Position numbers and translations under genes: made by a program
Part shown: positions 1 to 12,397 of the stretch, piece by piece
How the letters are laid out: every line of letters begins with the position of its first letter
How positions within the stretch are numbered: the first letter of the stretch is position 1
NCBI RefSeq assembly: GCF_022376445.1
Contig: NW_025955071.1
Coordinates: 1 to 64,000 of the forward strand
Direction of reading: 5' to 3'
Source: Fomitopsis serialis
Taxonomy: Eukaryota > Basidiomycota > Agaricomycetes > Polyporales > Fomitopsidaceae
DNA length: 64,000 nucleotides
The notes under the pieces: generated by a model
Told to the model about the DNA's origin: nothing
Database searches by the model: none
What the model saw: only the letters and a program-made list of their open reading frames with translations

Positions 1-317
1 ATAGCTCGTGGCACACGCCGACTCACCTTGCACACCAACGTGTCAGGCGGGTGAATAGGCATGCGGCTCTGGCGGCCGGGCGAGACGGCCTGCATTTGGC
101 GGACAATGCGGGTGAAGACGAGATTGGGGGCATTGACTCCGTGAGACGGCGGCAAATCTCATGTTACAAGCTCAAGCAAGCGACGCAGGAGATCAGCGCA
201 GTTCCCTTCAGCAACCGTTCCCAAGCCAGAGTCATAACTCGCCAACGAAGTTAGGTACAGTAGATGCGGTCAATGTTTCAGGGCGAGAATACCAATGGCC
301 GCATCTGCACCACCACA
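1..317. other. unassigned left edge
   Basis: No gene is recognised here. On the minus strand an open stretch ends at a good donor (GTGAGT, near position 28), so it could be the edge of a gene that continues off the window, but nothing identifies a product. Confidence 0.2.
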
Positions 318-1130
318 CACCGGGGGCAAGACGCGGTGGTCGTTGTACGAACATTCTACGAACATCCTCCGACTTATGACATATGTTCCACGGTGTTATC
401 CTCAGGACATAGCTAGCTCATACGGTATGTCCCTGTAATGTTCTGGCCTCCAAACATTACAACAACAGCCCCTCTGTTCGTGGCTCAAACATGACGAATG
501 CGCATGTCATGTTCGGAGAGATAACATCGGATTGTCCCAAGGTATGGTTTCCGCGTGTTCCTGACCAGAACATTAAAAAAACAGGTGCTATGTTCGTACC
601 CGGAACATCATGAGAACATAGCGCGACCATAATATATTTCCTGCGCATGTCCGTAGGCCAAACATTTCAAATGTTCGGAAAGCCATCATCTGTCATAACA
701 TTGTAAAAACATTGCTTCTTAATCATGTTCTTTCAATGATCACACATGTCCTTGGAATGTTCACTCTCCAAAACTTCGAAATGTCCAGTGCATGAACATG
801 ATAACATGATGCTTCATGGTCATAGTATGTCGGCACAATGTTGTGCATACGAACATTGTGATTGGTTTACACATGTCCTAATCGAGGTCACACTATTAGC
901 ATACCCTGTGACAGTACAATGTTTGCTCTCCGAACATGACATGCGCATTTGGCATGTTCGAGACGCAAACAGAAGTGCTGTCCATGCGATGTTCCTTTCT
1001 CCGAACATCTTAAAGAAACATGGCATGGTCGTGCGATGTCCTGAGGAATGACATCGAGGGAAAATATGTCATAAGTCGGAAGATGTCCGTATAATGTTCG
1101 AACTCCGGTCAACGCGTCTTGCCCCCGGTG
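318..1130. mobile_element. non-autonomous CACTA-like (CMC/EnSpm-type) DNA transposon
   Basis: The two ends are inverted copies of each other over about 95 bp. Both termini read CACCGGGGGCAAGACGCG inward and share further blocks such as TCCGACTTATGACATAT and CCTCAGGACAT. The same 3-bp word, ACA, lies just outside each end (315-317 and 1131-1133), which fits a 3-bp target duplication. Between the ends, about 19 exact copies of ATGTTC or its complement GAACAT, plus many one-base variants, are scattered in both orientations. Established knowledge: CACTA elements start with CAC, duplicate 3 bp and carry dense subterminal repeats bound by transposase. No transposase ORF is present, so the copy would need a helper in trans. 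The superfamily is an inference; the inverted termini are directly visible. Confidence 0.75.
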
Positions 1131-1730
1131 ACAGCATGTGCAACACGCTGCTCGTGCGCGCCAGATTTCGCACGTCGCCCAGTACGATGAGAACTGCCTT
1201 CCGTGAAATGAGATAGGACCTGAGCGAGACGCTGCACCCGGTAGGTTTTGCTCGTAATTCCTCGCCATCATCAAGTACAGGAGGAGGGTCGCATCGCCAT
1301 CGGAGACTAGCTGGCAGAGAAGTTGTTACACGCAGCACCAGCGAGGAGCGTAGGGAGCCTGGCGTATGTCGTATATACATTCTGCTGCCGACCACGACGT
1401 AGCCCGGTCCTAGAGAGGGTATCTCCTGACCAAACGAGACGCCTGCGATGTGGCCGGAGGAGGCGTGTTGATGAGTGCGACTGTGGCAGAATTCAGTTCG
1501 GGCTCTGGTTTGGGCGAGTGAGTAAGCCATGCTGGACGGTGAGAACATTGGTAACGCCATCTCCCGACCCCAGACGCCATGTAGCGCCGCCGCCCCCTCG
1601 TTGTCCGCACCGTCCACCAGCAGTCCAGACATCGTATCAAGGGAGAAGCACTCGTGGCAGATGCCTGAATCGTGAGCAGCAACCGTGAGATCACTGAACC
1701 TTCCTGCACGTTTTCATAACGAACCACAGC
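1131..1730. other. unassigned spacer between transposon and Nudix copy A
   Basis: Open frames exist on both strands but they conflict, share no motif with anything else in the window and lack convincing exon borders. It may hold the promoter and first exon of the following Nudix gene, because that copy lacks an obvious start codon. Confidence 0.2.
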
Positions 1731-3382
1731 TATGTCAACTTCATGGGCGGATCGCCCTTGAATCGCCTATCATGGCTGCGGACCTCGCACGCCTTCCTGA
1801 ACGCAGTTGTGCTCTCGCCCACGACAAGATGGATCGTGCTCAAGGACGGGCAGCCTCTCCTGGTACAGCACAGCGGCGCTGAGAAGCGATCGCTCGCTCG
1901 CTTAAGCACCGCGGACGTCAGGTCTCTCTGGGCTCGGAGCCATTCTTTGCGCAAGGCAAACTTGAGGGCGAAAATGCGCCGGATGATGTGGCCATCCTCG
2001 AGGCAGCCCGATTCCACGGGCCTACCGTGGTCTTTTTGGGCTTGCACGAGCCCCAGACCGGCGAAGCGGACGCCTTGCCGTCGTCTGAATTCAGCGCGAA
2101 GAGTTCAGACCCGCAAAGGTTGTCGCCAACATCAAGGGCACCCCCGTCTTCTCCTTGGACGTCAGCAAGATACCCAAGAGGTCCTGGATGACGTGTTCCA
2201 GAAGTCGGAGGCCGTGAAGTCCGGGGCTGCGTTTACATTCTCTGAGCCGCGCGTAGCGATGAATGGTTTGGACATGTTCGAGGCGGCTATCTTTGCGGAA
2301 GCCAGGAGCATGGTGGATTGGAATACACGCAACAAGGTTCGCTTCTGAGTGCTATCGTAAAGGATGTGTCCACAAAGTTGACATGATCCGTAGTTCTGTC
2401 CGTCGTGCGGATCGCCTGTATACTCGCTCTGGGCCGGATGGAAGTTGACTTGCTCATCTCTCCTTCCCTGGGCCGAGAACGCGGGGAAGGAGCCATGCCC
2501 GACTGCGTACGTGATCGGTGCCTTGATGAACGCCGAAATGTATTGAATTCCTTTCGTCTGCTTTAGGCGGGGTCTACATAATTTCGCGCACCCTAGAACG
2601 GATGCCGTCATTATGGCTATTATAGACGAGTCCGGGGACAAACTTTTGCTTGGCCGGAACGTGAGTGTATAACTCGTGCGCCTCATATCCGCATCCAGCT
2701 CATGATACGCGTGGCAGAAAAAATGGCCAGGCAAATTCTATTCGGCTCTGGCTGGCTTCATCGAGCCAGGAGAATCGTTCGAAGACGCCGTCAAGCGTGA
2801 GATATGGGAGGAAGCAGGCGTGCGTGTTTGGGATGTACAGTACCACTCTACACAGCCGTGGGTGCGTTTGTCTCGTGTACGCTTGTGGTACTTTCACTCA
2901 GCCGACTGCGTCGCGCAGCCCTACCCAGCCAACCTCATGGTTGGTTTCTACGCGACGGCTGATTCCTCCGCCCCACTGCGGACGGACCTGGACAACGAGC
3001 TGGATGGTGAGCTGATGTCGCGACACTAGCTATGGTCAATGACTGACTTCGCCTCTCCCCGTCTTCGTTCAGACGCAAGGTGGTATACTCGCGAAGAGAT
3101 CCTTGCTGTCTTGAGCCATGCGGAAGGCACAAACATAACGCGCAGTGACCATCGCAAGCTTGCTGCATCGCAGGAGGAGAAAGGCCCTGCGACCAGTACC
3201 GCGAATGCCCTCGCGGGCGACGCCGTCACGGAGAAGAGAAGAAGGCAAGGGCAGCGGAGGGACCATCTGAAGTGCCATTCAGAGTGCCTCCGTCGACTGC
3301 GATTGCTGGTGTACTCATTGGCGAGTGGGCATATGGACGCGCAGGACCTCAGCCAGGGCGTCAGGGTCAGACGAAACTCTGA
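1731..3382 (+). pseudogene. NADH pyrophosphatase (Npy1/NUDT12-like) copy A, broken
   Basis: The family hydrolyses NADH and NAD to the mononucleotides and in fungi is usually peroxisomal. The N-terminal domain starts GGSPLNRLSWLR near 1745. A zinc ribbon begins FCPSCGSPVYS near 2395 with further cysteines about 17 and 33 residues on. An intact Nudix box ([20 protein letters not shown]) lies near 2758-2817, and the family C-terminus (STAIAGVLIGEWAYG) near 3290-3345. Introns are visible, for example GTGAGT..CAG after LLLGRN and GTGCGT..CAG after QPW. The frame is broken near 1925, between about 2100 and 2185, and near 3235, and no start codon is evident, so I call it a pseudogene although the catalytic box survives. 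It lies in tandem with copy B. Confidence 0.85.
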
Positions 3383-3911
3383 GACGAACCATTGGATAGG
3401 ATGGAAGCATAATGTTGTAGTGATCACCAATAGACGCGAATGCCATAATTGTACAATGAATCTGTCAACCTCAATGGATCGGCGAGTGTCGGGATCGGCA
3501 TAGCGGGCCCGGGTAACTTTGAGGACGTCAACACCGTAGATGACCGTAATCAGGAAGTCAGCTGCCTTCCTGGGTATTTTTGAACATTGACTTGATCGTG
3601 ATCGGCGGGAACCAGACGCCTACTGGTTCCACCAACTACATACATAGATGTTCTCGCGGTTGTAGGTGGTTCGTCTTCGTTTTCTTACCCCGCACTCAGT
3701 GGGCCCCAGCAGGTTTTCACAGCGTCTCCGGAGCTGTGGTAAAACGATGATGAGTTCACAGCTGACACGTTTGCAACGCGCTAGGCTGTCGTCGCTCTCA
3801 TTGCGGTCTGCGACTAGCAACGCTCTCAGCGTACCCTACCAGACTATCCCGGAGGTGAGTGACCCACAATTCACGTCCCAGAGTATTGACAGCCAGTTGG
3901 GTGTACTACAG

Positions 3912-5427
<1,516 letters not shown>

Positions 5428-8331
5428 ACACAGAAGGACGGAAGACACCAGTGTCCACTGTACAGGACGGGTGAAACCAGCTGTGCGCCACTGTCGCGGG
5501 ACTCGACTTGCTTGCTGACAGCATCAGCACACTGGTGAACTCGGCGGCGAGAATGAAAAGCATTTTCAGTAACGATGACGGGTGCCGGTGATCTATAACA
5601 ACGCCTTGTCAATGTTTCGCAGCAAGTAGGCTCCTGTCGAGTCGCCGAGCTTCCGTTCTTGTCAAATTCTTGTCCAAGTCCGAGTCGTGCATAAGAAGCT
5701 CTGCTGAGATTTCCGCCTTCCTAAGCCCCTGTTCAAGTTTGCACAAGCTTGAAGCTCTGTCATGCGTCGCTGAACGGTGCGCAGCTTGTAGTCTGGAGTA
5801 CAAGTTGAACATAATACAGCACGTTCGAAGTGGAGGTTCGAGCTGGCCACTCCGAGTCGGCGTAATTGAAGCTTGAAGGCGGCGCTTCAGCCACAATGTG
5901 AGTGGCGTTATTGAACGCTACAAAATAACTAGTCTGAACTGAGTTGGAATACAAGTTCAGTATAGTGATAAGTAGGCGCATCAATAAACTCAATACACGT
6001 CGTTAATAGATTCATTACACGTCAATCAGGCAATCACCGACACCTCGTTCGAGTCTCTCACCATCTTGCCCTCGTTCATATCGGCCGTCCAATGACACCC
6101 CTGTGCGCTGCCTGCGAGTCACTTCTTGAGGATTCTATATCGCCCGTAACCGTGTCCACCAAGGGTCGATTGATCTCACCATAATCCCAACACTGCGGCC
6201 TCAGGCCTCAAGCTTCAAGGCATGTTTCTTCTGTGGATACAGGTGAGGTTGCTCGATTGCATAGGCTGGGAATGAAGTTTGCAGAATACAGATATCACAG
6301 CCGTTAGCTATGGCCCGCAAATCAGACCCAAGGATGACTGCAAGAGCACAGAACTCCCCTTTCCTATTCTTTTGGTCGTTGGATCGCGATTACCTCTGAC
6401 GTGCACACACTCCTAACGAGCATCATACGGCATCCGCTCACCAGCCATGACCAATGCAGACCCAGTTCGCGACAACTCACACCATCAACTGCATGGACGC
6501 AGGGATACGGAGACGTCATTTGTCGGGCTCCTTCGTCGGGACGCCTGGACCATGGCGAGGAGCGCAGTTGTCTGAACTTCTCCCATCGGATGCCGTCAAA
6601 GTGGTCTCACGTTATGGAAGTCGCATTTTGTCTTGCCCTGCAATTCGTCTCTTCAAAGCGCCACTTTTCATCTTGCAGGATAAACAGCTTTCTTCGGAGC
6701 TGTTAGAGGTTTGCAGAAAGGGTAGTCGATCCAGTCACCTTCGCGCAGGGGACCATCGCGAGCGGAATGACTGTATCTGCATCGCAATCGCATTCGCATT
6801 CGCTGGCCGCTATGGTGTAGCGAACCGTAGGACAGCGTCGTGGATGAGGCTTTCAGCCGTCACAGAGGAGGCGTTGGAATCGTCCGATCCGAAGCGATGG
6901 CGATTCACACTGCTCGGTGCACCTTGCCACGTCGTGAGTAATCTTGCTATCTGCATTCATTGACCACTCACCATGTTTTACAGGGTGTTCTGCGAGATCC
7001 CTCCGACGGTATTACCGGTGCCGAAAACGTCGATGCTTCACTTCGTGTAGCACTACCTTCGGCATATTCCCCAGCTCTACGGAGCGCGCTCTTGGTCTCG
7101 TCCAGGCCAGCGTCACATATCACGCAATGCACCATAGTGCGGTTAGTGCGGTACCGCGAAGACGGCCACATAACGGGAGTCGTGATTGTTCGTCTGTAAC
7201 TGGTCTCGGAAGACGCCTGAGGTGAGAACAAGACCATTCATTGTCGTACGCAGTCACTCACCAAGCAACAGCTGCAGACAATACATTCTTTAATATGCTG
7301 TAGACGCCAACCGTCGCTCTGGAGTTTCTCATCTGTGAACGAGAACGGCGGAGAGTTGGCCATGTCAATCTTGGGGCATGTACACGACGCGAAGCATTTG
7401 GCTCAGCACCCGCAACACTAAGGGACGCAAATCATCAATGATATTGACAGGAGTCATACAGTGCACCTTGTCGTAGACCGGGATGCGTTGCGCAGGCGAG
7501 CATAGGCGCAAACGTTCTGCGGTCATACCCATGGGAGTGGCGTACTTTCCGTCGCGACGCACTCAACCCCACTGGCCTTTACGAGCACCATATTAAGAGT
7601 GACACCTTGTCGCACGAGTGTACGTCAGTATCGCACGGCGTAGCAGTTGGAGGGTGGACGGCGGGTGGTTGAGTACGCCACATTCTCGAAGTCCGCGTTC
7701 GAGATCGCGTCGCATGTGGTAAGTGAGAGCGAGTACATAGCGCGCTGAGCAAGCTGATCATTGAATATCAAGGTCTCCGGGGCGTCAACGGGTACTCAAT
7801 TTCGAAGACTAGACGCGGTCATGGGGCCAGAACAAGGAGGTATAAGTCGAGTTCAAGCAGGGTGGCGACCTTATGTATTGGGCGCTTACGCGATTGTGGC
7901 TAACGAGGAAATGGACAGCTTGGCGTAGTTGGGGTCAAAGAGGATCAAAGCCGTACAGGGATCGTGGGCATATAAAACGAAGGCGCACATAGCAATGTGA
8001 GCTACGCGAACACTCTACAGGTCTCGCTGCCTGCGGTTGCCGTAATTCCCGTGAACCATCGCTAACGCTTGTCGTGTACCGACTTCGCCTGGAAGTCCAC
8101 GATGTCGAAGCCTCGTCTGGACCAGGACCGTAACCCCCATCCGCCATCTTACGGCTCGCTAAACAGGCTCTGCAGTCTGGGCAAGACACTGTCTAGTCCT
8201 TCGTCGCTGGACCAGAACTCGGACTCGTCACGCTCAAGACATATTCTCCTCGCGAATACGCCACTGACGGGCATAACAAGAGCTCGGACATACCTAGATG
8301 GATTTGGGGCATCTCGTGCCGAGAGCCGCCT

Positions 8332-8810
8332 CTAGTGGACTGGAGCATGTGTAAGCACGGATTTCGATACGCACAATGCGTCCCTTTTACTCACCGGCTC
8401 CTCCATTTTGACAGCTGTCTGCTGGGTAGCATTCGGCATACTTGGTAATGCCATCGAGGGACTTCGTCGACATGCGAAGCGAGAAAAATATCCTCCGTTT
8501 CGCAGCGGTTTGACACGGAATCGTCGGTGGCGCACCGGGACAACGTCCGAATGTGGTGCGGGGATTGTAATCTGTGCCAAGGAACACGGTCAGTAAGACC
8601 ATCTTGCACGTAGCATACTGTGAAGACTGCAAGGCAGTGGATACAGAACATTTTTGTCATTGAGAAGGTAGAGAGCATAAAGGTGCGTGACGTGGGTCTC
8701 GACTTGCGCACTGTACTCACGTGAATACCAGGCAAGGATGCCACCGCACCCGACAGACAGTACTCGTTGGAACATCGAGGGACAGAGAACAGCGTTGCTG
8801 ATAGAGACAC
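8332..8810 (-). CDS. family G3 small protein, block 1 copy (three putative exons)
   Basis: I do not recognise a function. Exon 1 (8721-8810, 30 codons from ATG) ends at a GTGAGT donor. Exon 2 (8395-8626) runs open for 77 codons and starts after a CTTGCAG acceptor. A third exon of only eight coding bases would follow a CTCCAG acceptor and stop at 8332. The phases fit (0 then 1), giving about 110 residues. The same exon pair is present in blocks 2 and 3, where it carries a nonsense codon or a frameshift. Only this copy is open throughout. The tiny last exon is the weak point. It lies directly downstream of G2 on the same strand. Confidence 0.35.
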
Positions 8811-8939
8811 CGCTTCAGATACTATACAGGTAACAAAGACGCAAACCAGAACTTTGTATCCGACACGAACGAACTGCTGATGCAGCGCCTTGTCAGATCT
8901 CCGTGACGTTGCATCGGAATCGATCCTCCCCTTCTACTC

Positions 8940-10231
8940 CTAGATCTCCTCGCATGCCACATGGCCGTTGTTGGACGACGCCTTCGAAGCATCATCGTCC
9001 AAACCAACCAGACCGCCCAATCCAGCCAGCCCTGGCATGATGTCGTCGAGGGCAGACAGGTCGCCGGAAGACGAGTAGCCGGAGTCACTTCCGGAATCGT
9101 GGTGCTCCGCAGGCAAGAGCAGCAACCCCGGCGTAGCACCGGGCCACTGCTCTTCAAGCAGCACGGGTTCCATGGGGGGCTGGACCCTGGCGTTCTGGGC
9201 CGCCAACCACTGCTCCTCTCGTATCCTAAAGCCTTCCTCCCGTACCCAATGCCTCGTCAGGTAGTCGTCGGTCCACGTCACAGGCTCGAGTCGGAGATGT
9301 CTGTAGGCGCCGATGGCGGCGTCCCAATGGTTACTATTGAATGCGCCATCATCGCAGTGCAGTGACACTGGCCGGTCGCTACGGAGAGCCTTGGGAGGTC
9401 CCCTTTCCAGGCCTCCCGCCCACGCTGGATCTTCGGTAGGATTGAGCCTGAACGGCTCGAGAGGGCGGGTGTCGGGGCTGGCTGCATCGCCCAATCCAAC
9501 GCGGGCTGTGTCGATCCACACCGGATTCAAGATCGTTCCGGACTGGAAAGCCGGTTGGGCAGGTAGGTGCCGGGCTGTGTTCGTTCCCCCAAGGGTATAC
9601 TGCCTACCGACATGGAGAGGAGGGACGTTCTGTGGCACAGTGCGTGTGAGTGCAGATTCATTTACGATTCCGGTTGCCAACGACTTACTTCCTTGTTGGC
9701 ATCGTGGCTCTCGGCTGTCGTAAATGCTTGTGCGCTCCAGGAGCTCGCATTCGAGGTCCTAGATGGCTGATCGACAATGCGGTGTACCTCCGCATGGGGC
9801 CAAGGCATGCGAAAAGGGTAGGCAGGGAGGCCTCGTCGAGGGGACGGTAGGCCCGGAGGACGAGCAGGAGCAGGCAAGCCTGGTGGTCGAGTCGGTACGC
9901 CCGGGCGTCGAGCCGGCAGGCCGGGAGGATATGCAGGTCGGGCTGCACGAGGAGAGGGTAGGCCAGGGGGGTAGGATGGTATTCTTGGCGAACGAGCAGG
10001 TAGGCCCGGGCGGCGAGCAGATAGGCCCGGGCGGCGAGCAGGTAGGCCTGGCGGATATGCAGGCGGGCCTTCGCGAGAAGGTAGGTCAGGGGAACGTGCG
10101 GGGAGATCGCGAGGGTCGTTAGACGTATGCGCGACTTCGACGTTCTCGCCCAATACCGCGCCAGAATACGGGGTGGCCGTGTTCTGAGTGGCGTTGGGTG
10201 GGTGTGTAGTTTCGCACTGGGGACTCGTCAT
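8940..10231 (-). CDS. family G2 protein, block 1 copy (two exons, about 400 aa)
   Basis: Unknown function. Exon 1 (9689-10231, 181 codons) encodes a disordered, extremely proline-rich segment built from PGLPARR-type repeats and ends with SNASSWSAQAFTTAESH just before a GTAAGT donor. The intron is 89 bp (9600-9688), phase 0. Exon 2 (8940-9599) has a TILNPVWIDTARVGLG motif, a charged tryptophan-rich stretch (DYLTRHWVREEGFRIREEQW), then TPGLLLLP and the C-terminal DDIMPGLAGLGGLVGLDD. No signal peptide or membrane segment is apparent. Paralogues lie at 17.1-18.3, 33.5-34.7 and 50.0-51.1 kb. The block 3 copy is about 99% identical over exon 2, which points to recent gene conversion. The start was chosen as the first ATG of the frame conserved with block 3. 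Confidence 0.65.
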
Positions 10232-10689
10232 TGCTGGATGTTTTATACTGATAGTATGAGCACAGGACTCGGGGTTAATCGTACGCTGTACGACGCAGAA
10301 GGCGGGACGACGGGGATGCACGTTGAGGTGCGAAGACAGAAGGCGAGCACGATTGTGGCTCGTCCTTTGTGTTCGGGCGCCTATTACCGCTCGCGAAATG
10401 CCGGTAGACTAGCGATAATCTGCCTCGAGGCTGCAGCAATGCAGCCTGCAGCGGCATTTTCACTGAGATATCCATCTTTTGGGCCATGTTCACGTCCTGG
10501 TGAGCGACCGGCTTAGATGCCTCTGTGCATGTTCTTGACCCGCTGCCTACACATACCCTCCAGTACAATTTGTTGGATGCTGTGTGAACGAACATCACTA
10601 TCTCTAGCCGCCTCTGGAATAACCAGCCCAAGCCTTCGTCCAATATTGCGTCAGACAAAAATTCCATCGAAATCGCGAACGCCTGAGGT

Positions 10690-11353
10690 GATCCACTCGC
10701 CGGGCACTAATAGAGGCCCAGGTGCATCAATATCACCTCTACTCTGGTCGATGTGCCGCTGTCCGACGGAAAGAAGTAGAGTGCCCTTAGCGCGCGCGCT
10801 CGGGGTGTGCGTGCGACGCTATGGATAATTCTCTTGCGGAGGATCTCATCGCATGCTGAAGTCGGCTTACCATACATCGAAGTGATCAAACTGCGTGAAA
10901 GGTATCCTCATGCGCTTACTTGCGCGATGGACAATGTCGACGTAGAGAAAGTCGCGGATGGTGAGTACACCACTCTTCGTCCCTTGAGTCGACGTGTGGG
11001 CACGGCGATGTGGTGGCGGCGTCCCAGCTGTTTTCTCCGACCAGGTCAACCTGAAATGGCAGTAAGGCCGATGGTGGACATCGACGGTGAGTACAGAATC
11101 AATCTATAATTGACAACATTCGTTTGGCTTACCATTTGAGCTTCTTCATTATCTGTCTAATTGGTTGTGTGCTCCCAGAGCTTGCAGTTGTGGTCCCAGA
11201 GAAATCGTCGCGGGCGGGCTGGGCAATTACCCTCGGGAACAGATGCGGTAAGAAGTGGAGAGCAATGATACATTCGTCGACACATTCTAGTCTCATAGTG
11301 TCGTAGGGATCGAACTCCGTCGATGGAGCGGTGACGTTCGACCCTATTGACAT
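10690..11353 (-). pseudogene. family G1, block 1 copy, decayed
   Basis: Homologue of the intact G1 genes at 18.7-19.4 and 35.2-35.9 kb. Exon 1 (11133-11353) still reads EFDPYDTMRLECVDECIIA and FLPHLFPR, the family signature, but has lost the usual initiating ATG context. The exon is 221 nt instead of a multiple of three, so it runs out of phase at the GTAAGC donor. The second exon (about 10.7-11.05 kb) is recognisable only by nucleotide similarity and contains stops. Confidence 0.6.
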
Positions 11354-11659
11354 GTAGGATGAGATATTTTGGCAACTGAACTCGTGTCGATGTGCACCCG
11401 TGCTTGGCCAGGAGAAGCCTGCCTGACCGTTCCGGGTCCCAAACCCTTTCAATTTCTCTCCAGCGTCGAGAACACTTGGGCTCGTGTGCTCAGATGGGAC
11501 ACGGTGATGCTGCTGTGGAAGAACGTATGCAACCCATTGTGTGCCATTGTATGTTTTTTCCTTACTGTGTCGGACTTGGCTCACACACTTCTGACCCAGG
11601 ATGCCGATTCCTCTTCTATTGGCACCTTTGGGTCGGCATACCCTTCTAATCCTTCCCAG

Positions 11660-12075
11660 TGATTTTCGGCTCGCTTTCAAACCCTGTCACGGCTGCGTCT
11701 ACGTCTTCGGCGTGTGCGTCGGATCGGCCAATCGCCTCCAACCGCCCGCCCCGTCGGGAGGATCGCCGTCCAGCAACAGCTCGTCGCGCCTGTGAATGGT
11801 CCCGGTCTCGCTCGTCGCTCGTCCGTTCTTGAGCATGATGGTGCTCGCATAACCTGGGCCTTGATTGTTTGAGGAATGGCGAAGTGATGAGGAGGGAGCC
11901 AATGTGAGATGGATATGAGTATGGATTTTGTATGATGTGCTCATGTGTTTGGACGCTCGGACTGTACTTTACATGGCTGTGGAAAACATCACATCAATGC
12001 TGTCTCTCCGTGTGTATGTATTACAGCATGCTTGCATGGCGCACATGCTGTTATTGACGAAATCATCGCTTCAAA
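11660..12075 (+). pseudogene. 3' end of an aspartic protease gene, orphan fragment
   Basis: This stretch matches the serine-rich tail, the C-terminal hydrophobic end, the stop region and the 3' flank of the aspartic protease gene at 43.0-43.5 kb. Shared pieces include GTCGGGAGGATCG and GTCCAGC near 11755-11775, TCGCGCCTGTGAA near 11787, GCATGATGGT near 11835 and, past the stop, CTGTCTCCGTG-like and ACAGCATGCTTGCAT-like stretches near 12000-12035. No upstream catalytic exons are present. It is the outer end of a segment that duplicated in inverted orientation together with an L gene, and it shows which locus the segment came from. Confidence 0.75.
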
Positions 12076-12397
12076 CGTCTGCACATCTGCAGAAATGGGA
12101 ACTGGCTCATCTACAATGAGCTCGCAGTATTACATAACAACTGGCAAGAGACGGTCTCGAACCAGAAGACGATATTCTGAAGCTATGTATCATCACCCAC
12201 ATTCATACAGAGCGTACGTTTACATACAAGAAACACAAGTCTCACAAAGGCCCTCGATCAACGCGGGACTTCGGTCACTGTCCATACACAAATGAAGTAT
12301 CTACGCATCGTCTACACAATGGCGGGTCGGAATGCATAGCGATCGGGGATGACATGAAGGCGACAACCAGCGAGAACTGTTACTATGCTCCACGCGG

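Larger units (their letters stand above)
5600..11640. repeat. segmental duplication, block type 1, copy 1
   Basis: This stretch aligns in order with 14.7-19.6 kb and 30.6-36.1 kb. Markers shared by all three include a module around 6030-6080 (CACCATCTTGCCCTCGTTC), a segment around 7870-8050 and the G3, G2 and G1 genes. Overall divergence is high, with many small indels, but 8.69-10.37 kb is almost identical to 33.2-34.9 kb. Copy 1 is cut off on the right, near 11.64 kb, by an inverted duplicate of the L3/protease region. The remaining parts (about 5.6-8.3 kb) hold decayed sequence with no frame conserved well enough to name. Confidence 0.8.

Noticed and set aside
430..1110. The ATGTTC/GAACAT array as a CRISPR-like or transcription-factor array
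   Set aside because: The units are irregularly spaced, lie in both orientations and are bounded by long inverted termini, which fits a transposon better. CRISPR arrays do not occur in fungal nuclear DNA.
1069..1632. 187-codon minus-strand frame as a gene
   Set aside because: It runs into the right terminus of the transposon and shows no motif, so it is probably a chance frame.
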